From positions 1 through 64,000 of the forward strand of contig CALXKM010000043.1 of assembly GCA_944388865.1 (NCBI GenBank): a stretch of 64,000 nucleotides of DNA, in the 5' to 3' direction. The translations under genes were made by a program, and so were the position numbers. The notes beneath the pieces were generated by a model. The model had not been told where the DNA came from and searched no databases. It worked only from the letters and a program-made list of their open reading frames with translations. This document shows, piece after piece, positions 34,797 through 44,267 of this stretch. The first letter of the stretch is position 1. Each line of letters starts with the position of its first letter. Origin of the DNA: an uncultured Duodenibacillus sp. (GTDB taxonomy: Bacteria > Pseudomonadota > Gammaproteobacteria > Burkholderiales > Burkholderiaceae_F).

Positions 34797-36140
34797 CTAG
34801 TGCACTAAAGAATATTGAACAAATCTTCCTTTGCGCAGCCTTTCAAGAACTCGATTGTCCATCATTTTTTTGAGCAGCACAATCGCTGCCGTCTGCGAAA
34901 TACCTAGTCTTTGCTGGACGTCTTTTCGAGTGATCAAATTTTTCGCACGGCATAAATCAACAATTTCTTCGACGTGCTTGCGATCGGATTCGCTCCAACG
35001 TGACTGCAGCTCAATGGGATTGGCCTTGCTTGCCGAAGTTTTTGCTCCGAGCGCGTTGCGATTAGGCAGCGTCAGACAAAAGCTGTTGGCAGTGACGGAA
35101 ATTTGTCCGGTTTTGCCGCTTCCGTCGTAGGAGGCGTCAATTTTGTCGTAGCCGGTTCCATAAGCCTCAATTAGTCTCAGAGGATAAAAAATAGCAGCGA
35201 GCTCTTTGTTTCGTTGTACAGAGATGCCGCGCAGAACTTCCGCCACCGTCATATTCGGCAGCAGACCGCCCGGGTTCAAAAGTTCCAGTCGATCATCAAA
35301 AATGCTGATGATGATTGGGCCGCTGCATCCATAGTCTCTGTGCACAACTGCATTCAAAAGTCCCTCGCGCACAGCTTCGGCAGGAAAATCAAGCGTGTCG
35401 ATTCGATCTAATCCGTTATATGTCGAGCGAATGTTGTTGTGCTTCATGATGAAGCCGTAGGCGTCTTCGAGTTGTCTAAAAATGGATCCTGAGAATTCAG
35501 CTCTGTCGCGAAAGATGGTTTTGCGCGTTCCTTGAAAAACTGCGGCTTTAATGCTGTGCTGACACTGATCTGACAGCAAAAGCGCTAGGTTTGTATAGAG
35601 CTTGTCTTTGTTGATGAGACCCAAAGTCTGCATTTGAGCAGACTCGAAAGCTACCTGCTTTTGTGCAAAATAGCTCGAGGCCGCATTAAGAGTGAGATCC
35701 TGAACAAAGGACACGCCTTTTTCAAAGTCTCCTCCGCTGGTTTCAATGATCATTTGACGGATGGCGTCATAGCTGGCCGGGTCGGTTGAAGGCGCTTGCC
35801 TGACATAAACTCCTTCAGGACGAATGCCTTTTCCGCGCAAAAAATACGGACGCTTCGTCCCGCGCCGCACATCGACTTTGATCATCGTTTTGCCTTCGGC
35901 GTTGACGAATGAGCAGTTAACAAACATCATTACATCTGGCAAAATCGAATCCCGCAGCGAATTTTGTATTCGCAAAATCACTTCGTCCGGATTTTCAACG
36001 CCGCGGATCGTTCCATCATCCTCAACACCAACGTAGACAACGCCGCCATTTGTGTTGGCAAAGGCAACAACGGTCTATCTTATGTCGTCGGTGTATTCAC
36101 GCTTGTATTCGGTAGTCAAATCTTCTCGATGATGCAGCAT
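34797..36140 (-). pseudogene. AlbA_2 (Schlafen-type) ATP-binding transcriptional regulator interrupted by an amber codon
   Basis: The full frame from ATG 36140 encodes 447 codons. Residues 1-21 (MLHHREDLTTEYKREY then TDDIR) and 23 onward (TVVAFANTNGGVVYVGVEDD) are the AlbA_2 domain, the middle holds the GHKL-like HATPase region (EAVREGLLNAVVHRDY then LELLNPGG) and the C-terminus a winged helix (LISRKDVQQRLG-like: ITRKDVQQRLGISQTA). Codon 22, normally Lys in this motif, is TAG (36077-36075). Unless suppressed, translation would restart downstream (a later ATG lies at 35981 region) and lose the N-terminal domain. COG2865-like family. Confidence 0.8.
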
Positions 36141-36157
36141 GGCTATCAAATTGTTGG

Positions 36158-36188
36158 CTAACGGTTAGCTAACTGATCTAACGGTTAG
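36158..36188. promoter_or_regulatory. paired palindromes 20 bp apart upstream of the AlbA_2 gene
   Basis: CTAAC-G-GTTAG occurs twice (36158-36168 and 36178-36188), centres exactly 20 bp apart, with another GTTAGCTAAC palindrome joining them. They end 18 bp upstream of the ATG at 36140. Two helical turns between identical sites fits cooperative binding, perhaps autoregulation. Confidence 0.6.
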
Positions 36189-36668
36189 GATGGATAGGAA
36201 GATACCGAGAAAGTAGAAAAAGTGCAACTAGCGGCCCAAACTTAAGCTAAATTTTGTGCTTGCATCGACACCCGAAATTTTTCGCGTCCTCAAATTTGCA
36301 TCGAGCCATCGGTTTTTATACGCCTTGCATCATGGGCATAGGCTATTAAACTTTTTGATCGGGCGTCTTTCTTCGCGCATGATGGGAAAGTACAATCCGG
36401 TTTCCGCCTTTTTTCTGTGAAGGCTTGCAGAGGATCAATGCTTTGCGTAGTCACGGGTTCGCAAGACAGCTTCATAAATCAGCTTGTTCGTGCCGAATCC
36501 AAAGAAATCAGCGCGTTTGGTCTTGATTGTTCGGACAAAAGGCAAGAGCGCGCCGGCCTTTCATCTGGCAAACGGCTTTGCCGGAACCAAGACACTGGCA
36601 GCAACCTTTTCTTTTGTTTCGAAACATCGGCCAATTCGAGATTGATTTTTCAAAAAGGAATTTTTTTC
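36189..36668 (+). other. gene-free region upstream of asparaginase
   Basis: 480 bp without a supported gene. A long open frame running into the asparaginase from 36417 has no signal peptide or family similarity before position 36669. No promoter hexamers stand out. Confidence 0.4.
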
Positions 36669-37673
36669 ATGAATCGTCCCACAATCGCCGTGCTTGCCAT
36701 GGGCGGCACGATCGTGAGCTCAGGCAGCACGGCTGCGCAGATGACCGGATATTCGCTGCAAGGCGTCAAGGTCGACGACATTCTTGCAGGCGTGCCCGAG
36801 GTCGAAGACATTGCTGATCTGCAAGTTCAGACGGTTCGCAATCTTTCCTCGTGCTCCATTGTCCTTGACGATTGGCTCAGTCTTGCGCAGGCCGTCGAGG
36901 CGGCTGCGCTCAGAGACGACGTTGCGGGCGTGGTCATCACGCACGGCACGGATACGCTTGAAGAAACTGCGTTTTTTCTCAACCTGATTTCGAAAACGGA
37001 AAAGCCCGTTGTGCTCACGGGCGCCATGCGGCCTTCAACGGCCATCTCAGCCGACGGCCCCTTAAATCTTTTAAACGCCGTGCGCGTTGCAGCCAGCAGC
37101 AAGGCTTGCGGCAAAGGCGTTTTGATTGTGTTGAACGGCGCAATCAACGGCGCGCGCGACACCACCAAAACGCACACGCTTGCGCCTGAGACATTCACCG
37201 GACGCGACTTCGGCAGAATGGGCTATGTGGTGGGCGACGAGGTCGAGTTCTTTATGCAAAGCACGCGGCCGCATACGGTCAAAAGCGAATTTTCTCTGGC
37301 CGATTTTGTCAATTCCGAGAGTCTTCCTCGCGTTGACATCATTTATGCTCACATCGGCGAAGATTCGGCAATGCTCAATGCCAGTCTTGCAAGCGGCGCA
37401 AAAGGCATCGTTTTTGCCGGCACTGGGCATGGCTCGATTCCGGTGCAGATCGAGGATCAGCTCTTTGAGGCCTCCCGCTCGGGCGTTGTCGTCGTGCGCG
37501 CTTCGCGCATCGGAGCTGGTCCCGTTCTCAACGGCAAAAAGAAGTGGCAAAACGCAGGCATTATTCCCTGCGGCATGCTCAATGCGCAGAAGGCGAGAAT
37601 TCTGCTGCAGCTTGCCCTCAAGAAGTTCGGAGGCGATCTGAAGGAAATTGAGCGCGTCTTCAGAACGTATTGA
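36669..37673 (+). CDS. L-asparaginase, type II-like, without signal peptide
   Basis: 334 aa. Catalytic signatures of the bacterial enzyme: MGGTIVSSG with nucleophile Thr14 and HGTDTLEETA with Thr94-Asp95, plus LTGAMRPST. Hydrolyses asparagine to aspartate and ammonia. AAGGA lies 8 nt before the ATG. The sequence class resembles the high-affinity periplasmic enzyme, yet it starts directly at the first beta strand, so it should be cytoplasmic. Followed by a LysR gene and, further on, DcuC, which could export or exchange the aspartate-derived dicarboxylate. Confidence 0.93.
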   Translation: MNRPTIAVLAMGGTIVSSGSTAAQMTGYSLQGVKVDDILAGVPEVEDIADLQVQTVRNLSSCSIVLDDWLSLAQAVEAAALRDDVAGVVITHGTDTLEETAFFLNLISKTEKPVVLTGAMRPSTAISADGPLNLLNAVRVAASSKACGKGVLIVLNGAINGARDTTKTHTLAPETFTGRDFGRMGYVVGDEVEFFMQSTRPHTVKSEFSLADFVNSESLPRVDIIYAHIGEDSAMLNASLASGAKGIVFAGTGHGSIPVQIEDQLFEASRSGVVVVRASRIGAGPVLNGKKKWQNAGIIPCGMLNAQKARILLQLALKKFGGDLKEIERVFRTY

Positions 37674-37705
37674 GGTTTGACAAGATGTTTTAGGAAAGTA
37701 CGGTC

Positions 37706-38719
37706 ATGACGCACCAGAGTCTGCATGGCGTCTTTTCGCGCGAGTTCGAAATTTTTCTGACGCTTGCGCAAACGCATTCCGTTAAGCAAACGGCAGAGAA
37801 ATTTGGTCTGTCTGCGCCATCTGTTTCAAGATTGATGAGCGAGCTCGAAGAGAGGCTTCATATTTCGCTCTTTGACAGATCCTGCAAACCGATGCAGCTC
37901 ACTGCCGAAAGTCGCTGGTTGATGAACGAAATCAAGCCCGGCATTCGCAGAATCGCGCAATCGCTCGAAAGCGTGCACAGCGCCAGTTCTTTCAAGCCGT
38001 ACCTTCGCATCGGCTTTATTGACAGCTTCTCGTACGATATTGCGCCCGCGTTCATTGATCGAATTTTGCCGCAGCTGCAGGGGATTTCTTGTCTCACAGG
38101 CGGAGCTGATCGGCTTATCGAACGACTCAATGCTCAGGAAGTCGACGTCATTCTGACCATTAATCCGTGTTTCGATATTCCCGATCTAAGACGGCATCTG
38201 CTGCTGCGCGAGCCTTCGGCGATTATTTTTCCGCGCGAGGAAAAATATGCTTCCGCCGGCTCCTGGTCTTGGAATCAATTGAGCCTCTGCGGGCTGCCCT
38301 TCATCAGAAACTACTGCTTCAGCGGCGGCGGCAAGCTCGAGAGCGTGCACTTTACGACGCACGATCTTGACATCGTCAGCCGCATTCATTCCGACAGCAT
38401 CGGCATGCGCGAAAAACTCGTTGCCCGCGGCAACGGCTGGGCCATCGTGCGTCCGCTTTCGCTTTTGCAGCACGCCGAACTGATTCCGAGACTGCACATT
38501 TTCCGCACGCCGCCGCCAGTGATCATGCGCGACATCTACGTACTGGCGCGCTCAATGATTTCCAGCGCGCTTTTTGCCGAAATAGTCAACCTGCTTGCCG
38601 ACATCGTCCAGAAAGAAACGCTTCCCGCTCTGCATTCGATTCTGAGCGCAGACGTGCTTGAAGGCACTCAGGTCTTCGGCTTGAGACAAGAGAGCGAGCA
38701 AAAGAAAAAAGACAGCTAA
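37706..38719 (+). CDS. LysR-family transcriptional regulator
   Basis: 337 aa. N-terminal helix-turn-helix (HSVKQTAEKFGLSAPSVSRL) and LysR substrate domain. Starts 32 bp after asparaginase on the same strand, suggesting cotranscription and control of the asparaginase/DcuC/M20 set. Ligand unknown. Confidence 0.9.
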   Translation: MTHQSLHGVFSREFEIFLTLAQTHSVKQTAEKFGLSAPSVSRLMSELEERLHISLFDRSCKPMQLTAESRWLMNEIKPGIRRIAQSLESVHSASSFKPYLRIGFIDSFSYDIAPAFIDRILPQLQGISCLTGGADRLIERLNAQEVDVILTINPCFDIPDLRRHLLLREPSAIIFPREEKYASAGSWSWNQLSLCGLPFIRNYCFSGGGKLESVHFTTHDLDIVSRIHSDSIGMREKLVARGNGWAIVRPLSLLQHAELIPRLHIFRTPPPVIMRDIYVLARSMISSALFAEIVNLLADIVQKETLPALHSILSADVLEGTQVFGLRQESEQKKKDS

Positions 38720-38870
38720 GCGGCTGCGACTTTCGTTTGGCAATCGCACAAAATTCATCAGACGAAACATCCTTTCTGAAAATTTTGCTTTTGGCATATT
38801 TCAGTCTGAGGCTGCAGGCCTCCGGAAGGTTTGCTGCCTCGCGTCAGAAAAACCAACAGGAGATTCGTCT

Positions 38871-40241
38871 ATGTCCATAGCTGCTTCTCTCTTGGCTGTC
38901 ATTGTGATAGTCGTCGCCGGCTGGATGGTGATTAAGCGCTATCCGACCGTCATTGTTCTTTTTGCCGCAGGTATGGTGATGATTGCCATTGCCATTATCT
39001 TCGGCGCCGAACATATCCTTCCCAAAAACGCCAAGTCGACCGGTCTGATCTGGTTTGACATGGTCGACCTCATCCGCATCGCCAGCGTCAAGCAGGTCGC
39101 AGGCATCGGCATGATCATCATGGTCGCCGGCGGCTTTGCCAAATACATGGAAACGATCGGTGCAAGCGGCGCTCTCGTGCACGCCTGCATTTCTCCCTTA
39201 AAGGCAATGAAAAGTCCTTATTTGGTGCTTTCGCTTTGCTATGTGCTGGGCGCAGCCATGTGTCCGGTGGTGCCGAGTCACGGCGGCATGGCCATGCTGC
39301 TGCTGACGACGATGTACCCAATTCTTACCAATCTGGGCGTTTCCAAAGCCGGCTCGGCAGCGGCAATATTCTGCGCGGGCACCATCGGCATGGGGCCGGG
39401 GACCGGAACGGCGCTTTTTGCCGCCAAGGTTGCCAACATTGAGCCCATCATCTACTTTGTGCACTATCAGCTGCCCGTCGCCATCCCGATGATCATCACG
39501 ATTGCCGTGCTCAACTTCTTCGTGCAGCGCTACTACGACCGCAAAAACGACGACATTTACGAAGACTCTGTTTTTGCCACCGACAAGATTCTCAAGGTGG
39601 GACCTGCCTCGTACGCCTTCTTGCCGGTGCTTCCCATCGCGCTTTTGTGCGTCTTCTCAAAGCTCGGCTACCAGTCGATTCAGCTCACGACTGTTACGGC
39701 GCTCTTTTTGAGCTGGATCATCGGCGTTGTCGTTGAGCTCATTCGCGTGCGCGACGTGCACAAGGTCTTTTCCGACGCCATGGCAATGATCAAAGGCATG
39801 GGCTCTCTCTTTTCGACCATCGTCGCGCTCATCATCGGCGCGGAAGTCTTTGCCACCGGCATCAAGCTTTGCGGCGTGATCACGCTGCTTCTTGACGGTG
39901 CGCACGCGGGCGGCCTAGGAATGACGGCCATGTCGGCCGTTTTGTCAGGACTCATCGCCATCGTTGCCTTCCTGACCGGAAGCGGCGTCGGCGCGTTGAC
40001 GAGTCTGGGCTCCATTGCCACCGATGTTGCCAACGGGCTCGGAGGCGATGTGACGCAGCTTATTTCCTCGATGCAGTTTACGGCTGGCCTTGCGCGCGGC
40101 ATTTCGCCTGTGGCCGGCGCCACGATCGTGGTGGCGGCAGCCGCCGGCATCACGCCCATTGCCATCATTCGCCGCACAGCCATCCCGATGCTCGGCGGCT
40201 GGCTCGTCATGATGATCGGCAACTATCTGCTGTTGAACTAA
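38871..40241 (+). CDS. DcuC-family C4-dicarboxylate transporter
   Basis: 456 aa, about 12 hydrophobic segments over the whole length. Family features include the conserved MCPVVPSHGGMAML and TGSGVGALTSLGSIA loops. DcuC-type carriers exchange or export succinate, fumarate and aspartate in anaerobes. CAGGAG ribosome site. Followed 38 bp later by an M20 hydrolase. In this setting it may move dicarboxylates formed from asparagine/aspartate or an acyl-amino acid taken up for the M20 enzyme. Confidence 0.85.
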   Translation: MSIAASLLAVIVIVVAGWMVIKRYPTVIVLFAAGMVMIAIAIIFGAEHILPKNAKSTGLIWFDMVDLIRIASVKQVAGIGMIIMVAGGFAKYMETIGASGALVHACISPLKAMKSPYLVLSLCYVLGAAMCPVVPSHGGMAMLLLTTMYPILTNLGVSKAGSAAAIFCAGTIGMGPGTGTALFAAKVANIEPIIYFVHYQLPVAIPMIITIAVLNFFVQRYYDRKNDDIYEDSVFATDKILKVGPASYAFLPVLPIALLCVFSKLGYQSIQLTTVTALFLSWIIGVVVELIRVRDVHKVFSDAMAMIKGMGSLFSTIVALIIGAEVFATGIKLCGVITLLLDGAHAGGLGMTAMSAVLSGLIAIVAFLTGSGVGALTSLGSIATDVANGLGGDVTQLISSMQFTAGLARGISPVAGATIVVAAAAGITPIAIIRRTAIPMLGGWLVMMIGNYLLLN

Positions 40242-40278
40242 CAAAAAAAGCGCTTTGTACGCAAAGGAGATCAAACTC

Positions 40279-41502
40279 ATGAGCATGCAGACTCTTTATG
40301 AAGCGATCAAGCGCGATGCTTTGGCGCTAAATGACGAAATCATCGCCTGGCGTCATCATCTGCACAGCCACCCTGAACTTTCCTTTAAAGAAGTCCAAAC
40401 GACGCGCTTTATCGCAGACAAGCTTCGGGAATTCGGCTACAGCGACATCCAAATCGGGTTCGGTCCGCTCGAAACGGGCGTCATGACCTCCATCGGAACA
40501 GGAGAAAAGTGCCTTGCCTTGCGCGCAGACATTGATGCTCTGCCAGTCAAAGAGAACACAGGCCTAGCGTACTGCTCGCAAAACGAAGGCGTCATGCACG
40601 CCTGCGGGCACGATGCGCATGCGGCCAATCTGCTGGCCGTAGCAAAACTGCTCAAGCTGCATGAGTCCGAACTCAAGGGTAGGGTGAAATTGATTTTTCA
40701 GCCTGCAGAAGAAACGCGCATCAAGATTTTTGAAAAACCGCTCTCGGGCGCAGGCTATGTTGTGCGCAGCGGCGCAATTGATGACGTTGAGGCCATGTTC
40801 GGCATGCATGTCTGGGGCGTGTTTGAAAAGGGAAAAATCTTCGTGAAGACCGGCCCCACCATGATGGCCTCCGGACGCTTCAACCTAAAGGTGATCGGCA
40901 AGTCAACGCATGGCGCAAGTCCGCATCTTGGCTGCGATCCCGTGACCACGACCTGCCGCATCGTTGATGCCATTCAGACAATTGTGGCCCGTGAGGTAAG
41001 CCCTCTTGAGCCGCGCCTGATCACTGTCGGGACCATTCACGGCGGCACGGCCACCAATATTGTTCCCGGCGAAGTGGAGATTTCCGGCACGCTGCGCGCG
41101 GCCAAGGAGGAAGTGGTCCGCTTCATGGGAAAGCGTCTGGGTGAAGTGGCGCAGAAAACGGCCGAGTCCGGCCGCTGCACGACCGACTACAACCTGCTCA
41201 TTAATGGACCGGCTGTCGTCAACAACCCAGAAATGGTTGAAGTCGTGCGCACGGCCGCCCGAGGCATTCTTGGAGAAACTGGCGTAAGCGACGTAGAAAT
41301 GCTCACGGGATCTGAAGACTTTCGCGAGTATTCCGCCCGCGTGCCGGCGGCGCTCTACTTTATGGGCATGTGTTCGCCCGAAGAGGGCATCGGGCAGCCT
41401 CAGCACGCGCCGGACTTTCGCGTCAATGACGGCGTTCTTGCCGAGGCCGCAGCCGTCATGGCCGCAATAGCCATGACGTACTGGGAGAGCAAAGTGCAAT
41501 AG
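40279..41502 (+). CDS. M20-family amidohydrolase (N-acyl-amino-acid hydrolase type)
   Basis: 407 aa. Zinc ligands in MHACGHDAHAAN, catalytic Glu-Glu pair in FQPAEETR, and a dimerisation/lid domain (HGASPHLGCDP). This is the HipO/IAA-amino-acid hydrolase branch that removes acyl groups from amino acids. ATG 40279 has a perfect AAGGAGAT site. Last gene of the DcuC operon, followed by a bidirectional hairpin. Exact substrate unknown. Confidence 0.9.
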   Translation: MSMQTLYEAIKRDALALNDEIIAWRHHLHSHPELSFKEVQTTRFIADKLREFGYSDIQIGFGPLETGVMTSIGTGEKCLALRADIDALPVKENTGLAYCSQNEGVMHACGHDAHAANLLAVAKLLKLHESELKGRVKLIFQPAEETRIKIFEKPLSGAGYVVRSGAIDDVEAMFGMHVWGVFEKGKIFVKTGPTMMASGRFNLKVIGKSTHGASPHLGCDPVTTTCRIVDAIQTIVAREVSPLEPRLITVGTIHGGTATNIVPGEVEISGTLRAAKEEVVRFMGKRLGEVAQKTAESGRCTTDYNLLINGPAVVNNPEMVEVVRTAARGILGETGVSDVEMLTGSEDFREYSARVPAALYFMGMCSPEEGIGQPQHAPDFRVNDGVLAEAAAVMAAIAMTYWESKVQ

Positions 41503-41524
41503 GCCAACGCTGTTCTTGTGAAAA

Positions 41525-41567
41525 GGCCGCCTTTGCCGGTGAGAGACTCCGGCTGAGGCGGTCTTTG
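41525..41567. terminator. bidirectional terminator between M20 gene and umuD-like gene
   Basis: CCGCCT (41527-41532) with AGGCGG (41556-41561), inner GCCGG/CCGGC stem, then TCTTTG. Confidence 0.6.
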
Positions 41568-41591
41568 TCTGTGCAGCGGCGACGCGGGCAG

Positions 41592-42236
41592 CTAATTGCG
41601 AAACTTCCTTCCCAAGCCCACCACCACGCCTTCAATCTGAAAATTGTCGAATTCTCCGGGCCGAATGACAGGATAGGCTCCCGTGTGATTTTCCGGATGC
41701 AGCTCCGGCACTCCCTCGACGATGACAAGACGCTTGATCGTGAAGTCCCCATGCAGAAAAGCGAGCACGATGTCGCCGTTTCTTGGCTCTACCGAGCGAT
41801 CAATGATGAGAATGTCGCCCTCGCAGATGCCCGCATCAATCATCGAGTCGCCCTGAGCTTCGACAATATAGGTCGCATCCTGGTGCTTGACGAAATAGTC
41901 GTTGAGCGACATTTCCTTGGCCTCATAGTCAAGCGCAGGGGAGGGAAAGCCGCAGGCGGCAAGCATGTCGACGAACTTGACTGCAGGGTCTTTGGCCGTC
42001 GGCTTAAAGAGCTTTGGATAAGTCGAGGGCGCTACCTGAGCCGCCTTTGCCGCCCGTTCAATGAGCGGGCGCAAAAAGTCGGATCCGCCCAGCCTGCGGC
42101 AGACCTGCGCCACGTCTTCGGTAACGCGCACCTGCAGGTTTACCTTGTAGGGCGCTTCTCCTTTCGGGGGACGCCCGGGATGGCGGCGCGTACTGCGGGG
42201 ATCGGCTTCGAAAGCTTCCTTTGTCTTTTTCGGCAT
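41592..42236 (-). CDS. UmuD-like S24 protease with N-terminal extension
   Basis: 214 aa. The C-terminal 145 residues are UmuD-like: cleavage site Cys95-Gly96, catalytic Ser131 (QGDSMIDAG) and Lys168 (FTIKRL). The spacings (36 and 37) equal those of E. coli UmuD exactly, shifted by 71 residues. The extra N-terminus (basic residues 11-30, then VNLQVRVTEDVAQVCRRLGG and an amphipathic helix) looks DNA-binding. Divergent from umuC with a large dyad between them. Likely a self-cleaving SOS repressor of umuC, comparable in concept to UmuDAb of Acinetobacter; it may also supply UmuD'. Confidence 0.85.
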   Translation of the reverse strand: MPKKTKEAFEADPRSTRRHPGRPPKGEAPYKVNLQVRVTEDVAQVCRRLGGSDFLRPLIERAAKAAQVAPSTYPKLFKPTAKDPAVKFVDMLAACGFPSPALDYEAKEMSLNDYFVKHQDATYIVEAQGDSMIDAGICEGDILIIDRSVEPRNGDIVLAFLHGDFTIKRLVIVEGVPELHPENHTGAYPVIRPGEFDNFQIEGVVVGLGRKFRN

Positions 42237-42250
42237 GGCTGCTTGGCAAA

Positions 42251-42328
42251 AAAATTGATCGTGACGGAGAATATTGTATGCAAAATAATTGCGTATGCAA
42301 TATTATTTTGCATGCAAAAATCAATTTT
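42251..42328. promoter_or_regulatory. nested dyad operator between umuD-like gene and umuC
   Basis: Three concentric inverted repeats around position 42290-42296: AAAATTGAT (42251-42259) with ATCAATTTT (42320-42328); ATGCAAAATAAT (42278-42289) with ATTATTTTGCAT (42302-42313), perfect 12-bp arms; and TTGC-GTAT-GCAA (42289-42300). The short word ATGCAA recurs three times. No E. coli LexA box (CTGT-N8-ACAG) is present. Confidence 0.75.
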
Positions 42329-42363
42329 CTTAAAAACGCCCCACAAACGAGAACAAAGACGCC

Positions 42364-43662
42364 ATGCAGCCGGTTTTTCTGCACATTGACGGCAATTCCT
42401 TTTACTGCAGCTGCGAGAGGCTCTTTAGGCCGCAGCTGCGCGCAAAGCCCGTCGTTGTTCTTTCCAACAACGACGGCTGCATTGTGGCGCTCACCAAGGA
42501 AGCCAAAGCGCTGGGCTTAAAGCGCGGCGTGCCGTTTTTTCAGGTCAGAGACTTGATTAAAGAGCAGGGCGTGACAGCGCTTAGCTCCAACTACGAGCTC
42601 TATCAGTCGATTTCCGGCCGCATGCAGAGAACGATTGCGGGCATGATTCCGAAGATGGAGTCCTATTCGATCGATGAGATCTTCGGCGACCTGACGGGCG
42701 TTGCAGACGGCGACCCCAAGCAGCTTACGGCACTTGTTCAAAGCATCCGCTCTCGCGTCAGGCAATGGGTGGGAGTGCCGACATGCGCAGGCATTGCGCC
42801 GAGCAAGACGCTCGCTAAGCTGTGCGACCACTATGCAAAGACGTACCCGACTTTTGAGGGCGTCGTCAACTGGCTTGAGCTCAGCGATGAGCGCAGACGC
42901 AGGGCGATGAACCTGACGCCCGTGGGCGAAGTCTGGGGCATCGGCGCAAAAACGCGAGAAAAGCTTCTGGCCATGGGCATTGAAACCGTGCTTGATTTTG
43001 CCCAAGCCGATGCCGCTTTCGTGCGCAGGCGCTTTGGCGTGGTGCTCGAGCGCACGCACAGAGAACTCAACGGCATCAGCTGCATTGCGCTTGAAGAAAA
43101 CCACTCGGCACGCAGGCAAATCGTGCGCACCAGAAGCTTCGGCAAAGCCTGCTCGCAGATGGATGCGCTCATTGCCGCCGTCAGCGTGCACATGACCGAG
43201 GCCGTGCGCATGCTGCGGCTGCAAAAGTGCGCTGCGCACACCGTCGGCGTTTTGTTTCACACCGATCCCTTTGATGAGGGAAGGGCGCAGTACGGCGTTT
43301 TTGAAAGCACGCGGCTCGATGTGCCCTGCGCCGATTTGATGACGCTTACTTCTGCGGCGCTCGAACTTGTGCGCAAGTTCTACAAAAGCGGCTTTGCCTA
43401 CAAGAAGGCAGGCGTCTTTTTAACCGATTTCGTTGAAGAAAAAAGAGCGCTTGCCCCGGTCTCGCTTTTTGACTTTGAAAGGCTTGACGTGCTCAGAAAA
43501 CGCGAGCGCATGCAGAGCTCGCTCGACGAACTCGACAGGCGCTTCGGCAAGCGGGCGGTGATGATGGCCAGCGCAAAGCTCTCTGGCGAGTGGATCATGA
43601 AGCGCGATCTGCTCAGTCCCTGCCCGACGACGAACTGGAACGACATCCTAAAGGTCAGCTAA
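42364..43662 (+). CDS. umuC: UmuC-type DNA polymerase V catalytic subunit
   Basis: 432 aa, full-length Y-family polymerase. Palm catalytic residues in [13 protein letters not shown] and [12 protein letters not shown], nucleotide loop [13 protein letters not shown], thumb and little-finger domains ([17 protein letters not shown]), and a C-terminal region typical of UmuC. Performs translesion synthesis after SOS induction. Usually downstream of umuD in one operon; here divergent from an extended UmuD-like gene. Confidence 0.96.
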   Translation: MQPVFLHIDGNSFYCSCERLFRPQLRAKPVVVLSNNDGCIVALTKEAKALGLKRGVPFFQVRDLIKEQGVTALSSNYELYQSISGRMQRTIAGMIPKMESYSIDEIFGDLTGVADGDPKQLTALVQSIRSRVRQWVGVPTCAGIAPSKTLAKLCDHYAKTYPTFEGVVNWLELSDERRRRAMNLTPVGEVWGIGAKTREKLLAMGIETVLDFAQADAAFVRRRFGVVLERTHRELNGISCIALEENHSARRQIVRTRSFGKACSQMDALIAAVSVHMTEAVRMLRLQKCAAHTVGVLFHTDPFDEGRAQYGVFESTRLDVPCADLMTLTSAALELVRKFYKSGFAYKKAGVFLTDFVEEKRALAPVSLFDFERLDVLRKRERMQSSLDELDRRFGKRAVMMASAKLSGEWIMKRDLLSPCPTTNWNDILKVS

Positions 43663-43789
43663 AGCGCGCGTTTGCAGACAAAGTTTGCGGCCGCCGCGGG
43701 CGGCGCGTGATAGCATGCGAAAAAAGCGGTTCCGAGAGAGGCTTTTTTTAAACGACTTGGAAATTTTTTTGCAATGAGAGCAGCCATTG

Positions 43790-44110
43790 ATGTCGAGCAC
43801 CGGAAAAATCATCACGCGATGCCGTCAAAACGGCGAGCAAGTCGAGGTCTTCGGGCGTCTGCAGCCGGAAGCTGAGGAGGCGCTGCTTTTTCGCAAGCCC
43901 GGCATACTCAAGCGATTTGATGAAAAGTCGGTCGTTTTGGAAGATTTCAGCGGATTAGAAGAAGTCTATGATGTAGACGGCAAATCAGACTTTTTTAGCG
44001 AAGATCTCTTTGACTCTCTTAGAAAAGGCGACAAGAGAGCCATTGGAGAAGTCTTTTTCGTCGTGCTGGTCGTGCTTCTGACGTGGCTGACGGGAGGTCT
44101 GGACTTCTGA
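43790..44110 (+). CDS. small protein with C-terminal membrane segment, unknown
   Basis: 106 aa. Soluble acidic/basic N-terminal 80 residues with no recognised motif, then one strongly hydrophobic stretch (VFFVVLVVLLTWLTGGL) that ends at the C-terminus, as in tail-anchored proteins. ATG at 43790 lacks a clear ribosome site. Not coupled to its neighbours. Confidence 0.55.
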   Translation: MSSTGKIITRCRQNGEQVEVFGRLQPEAEEALLFRKPGILKRFDEKSVVLEDFSGLEEVYDVDGKSDFFSEDLFDSLRKGDKRAIGEVFFVVLVVLLTWLTGGLDF

Positions 44111-44267
44111 GCAAAACTTCCGGGCACGCGATCGTACCCAGGCGAGAAAGTCCGGGAAGTCCGAAAAATTTTACCTCGATCAACCGCACAGCTTCGCGAA
44201 TTTCTCGATACACTTCGCGCAATCAGCGAAGCATCGTGCAATATTGAGCTCAACTTGGAAATTCGTC

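Noticed and set aside
41565-42389. 274-codon plus-strand frame over the umuD-like gene
   Set aside because: Shadow of the catalytic serine protease gene, which has exact motif spacing.
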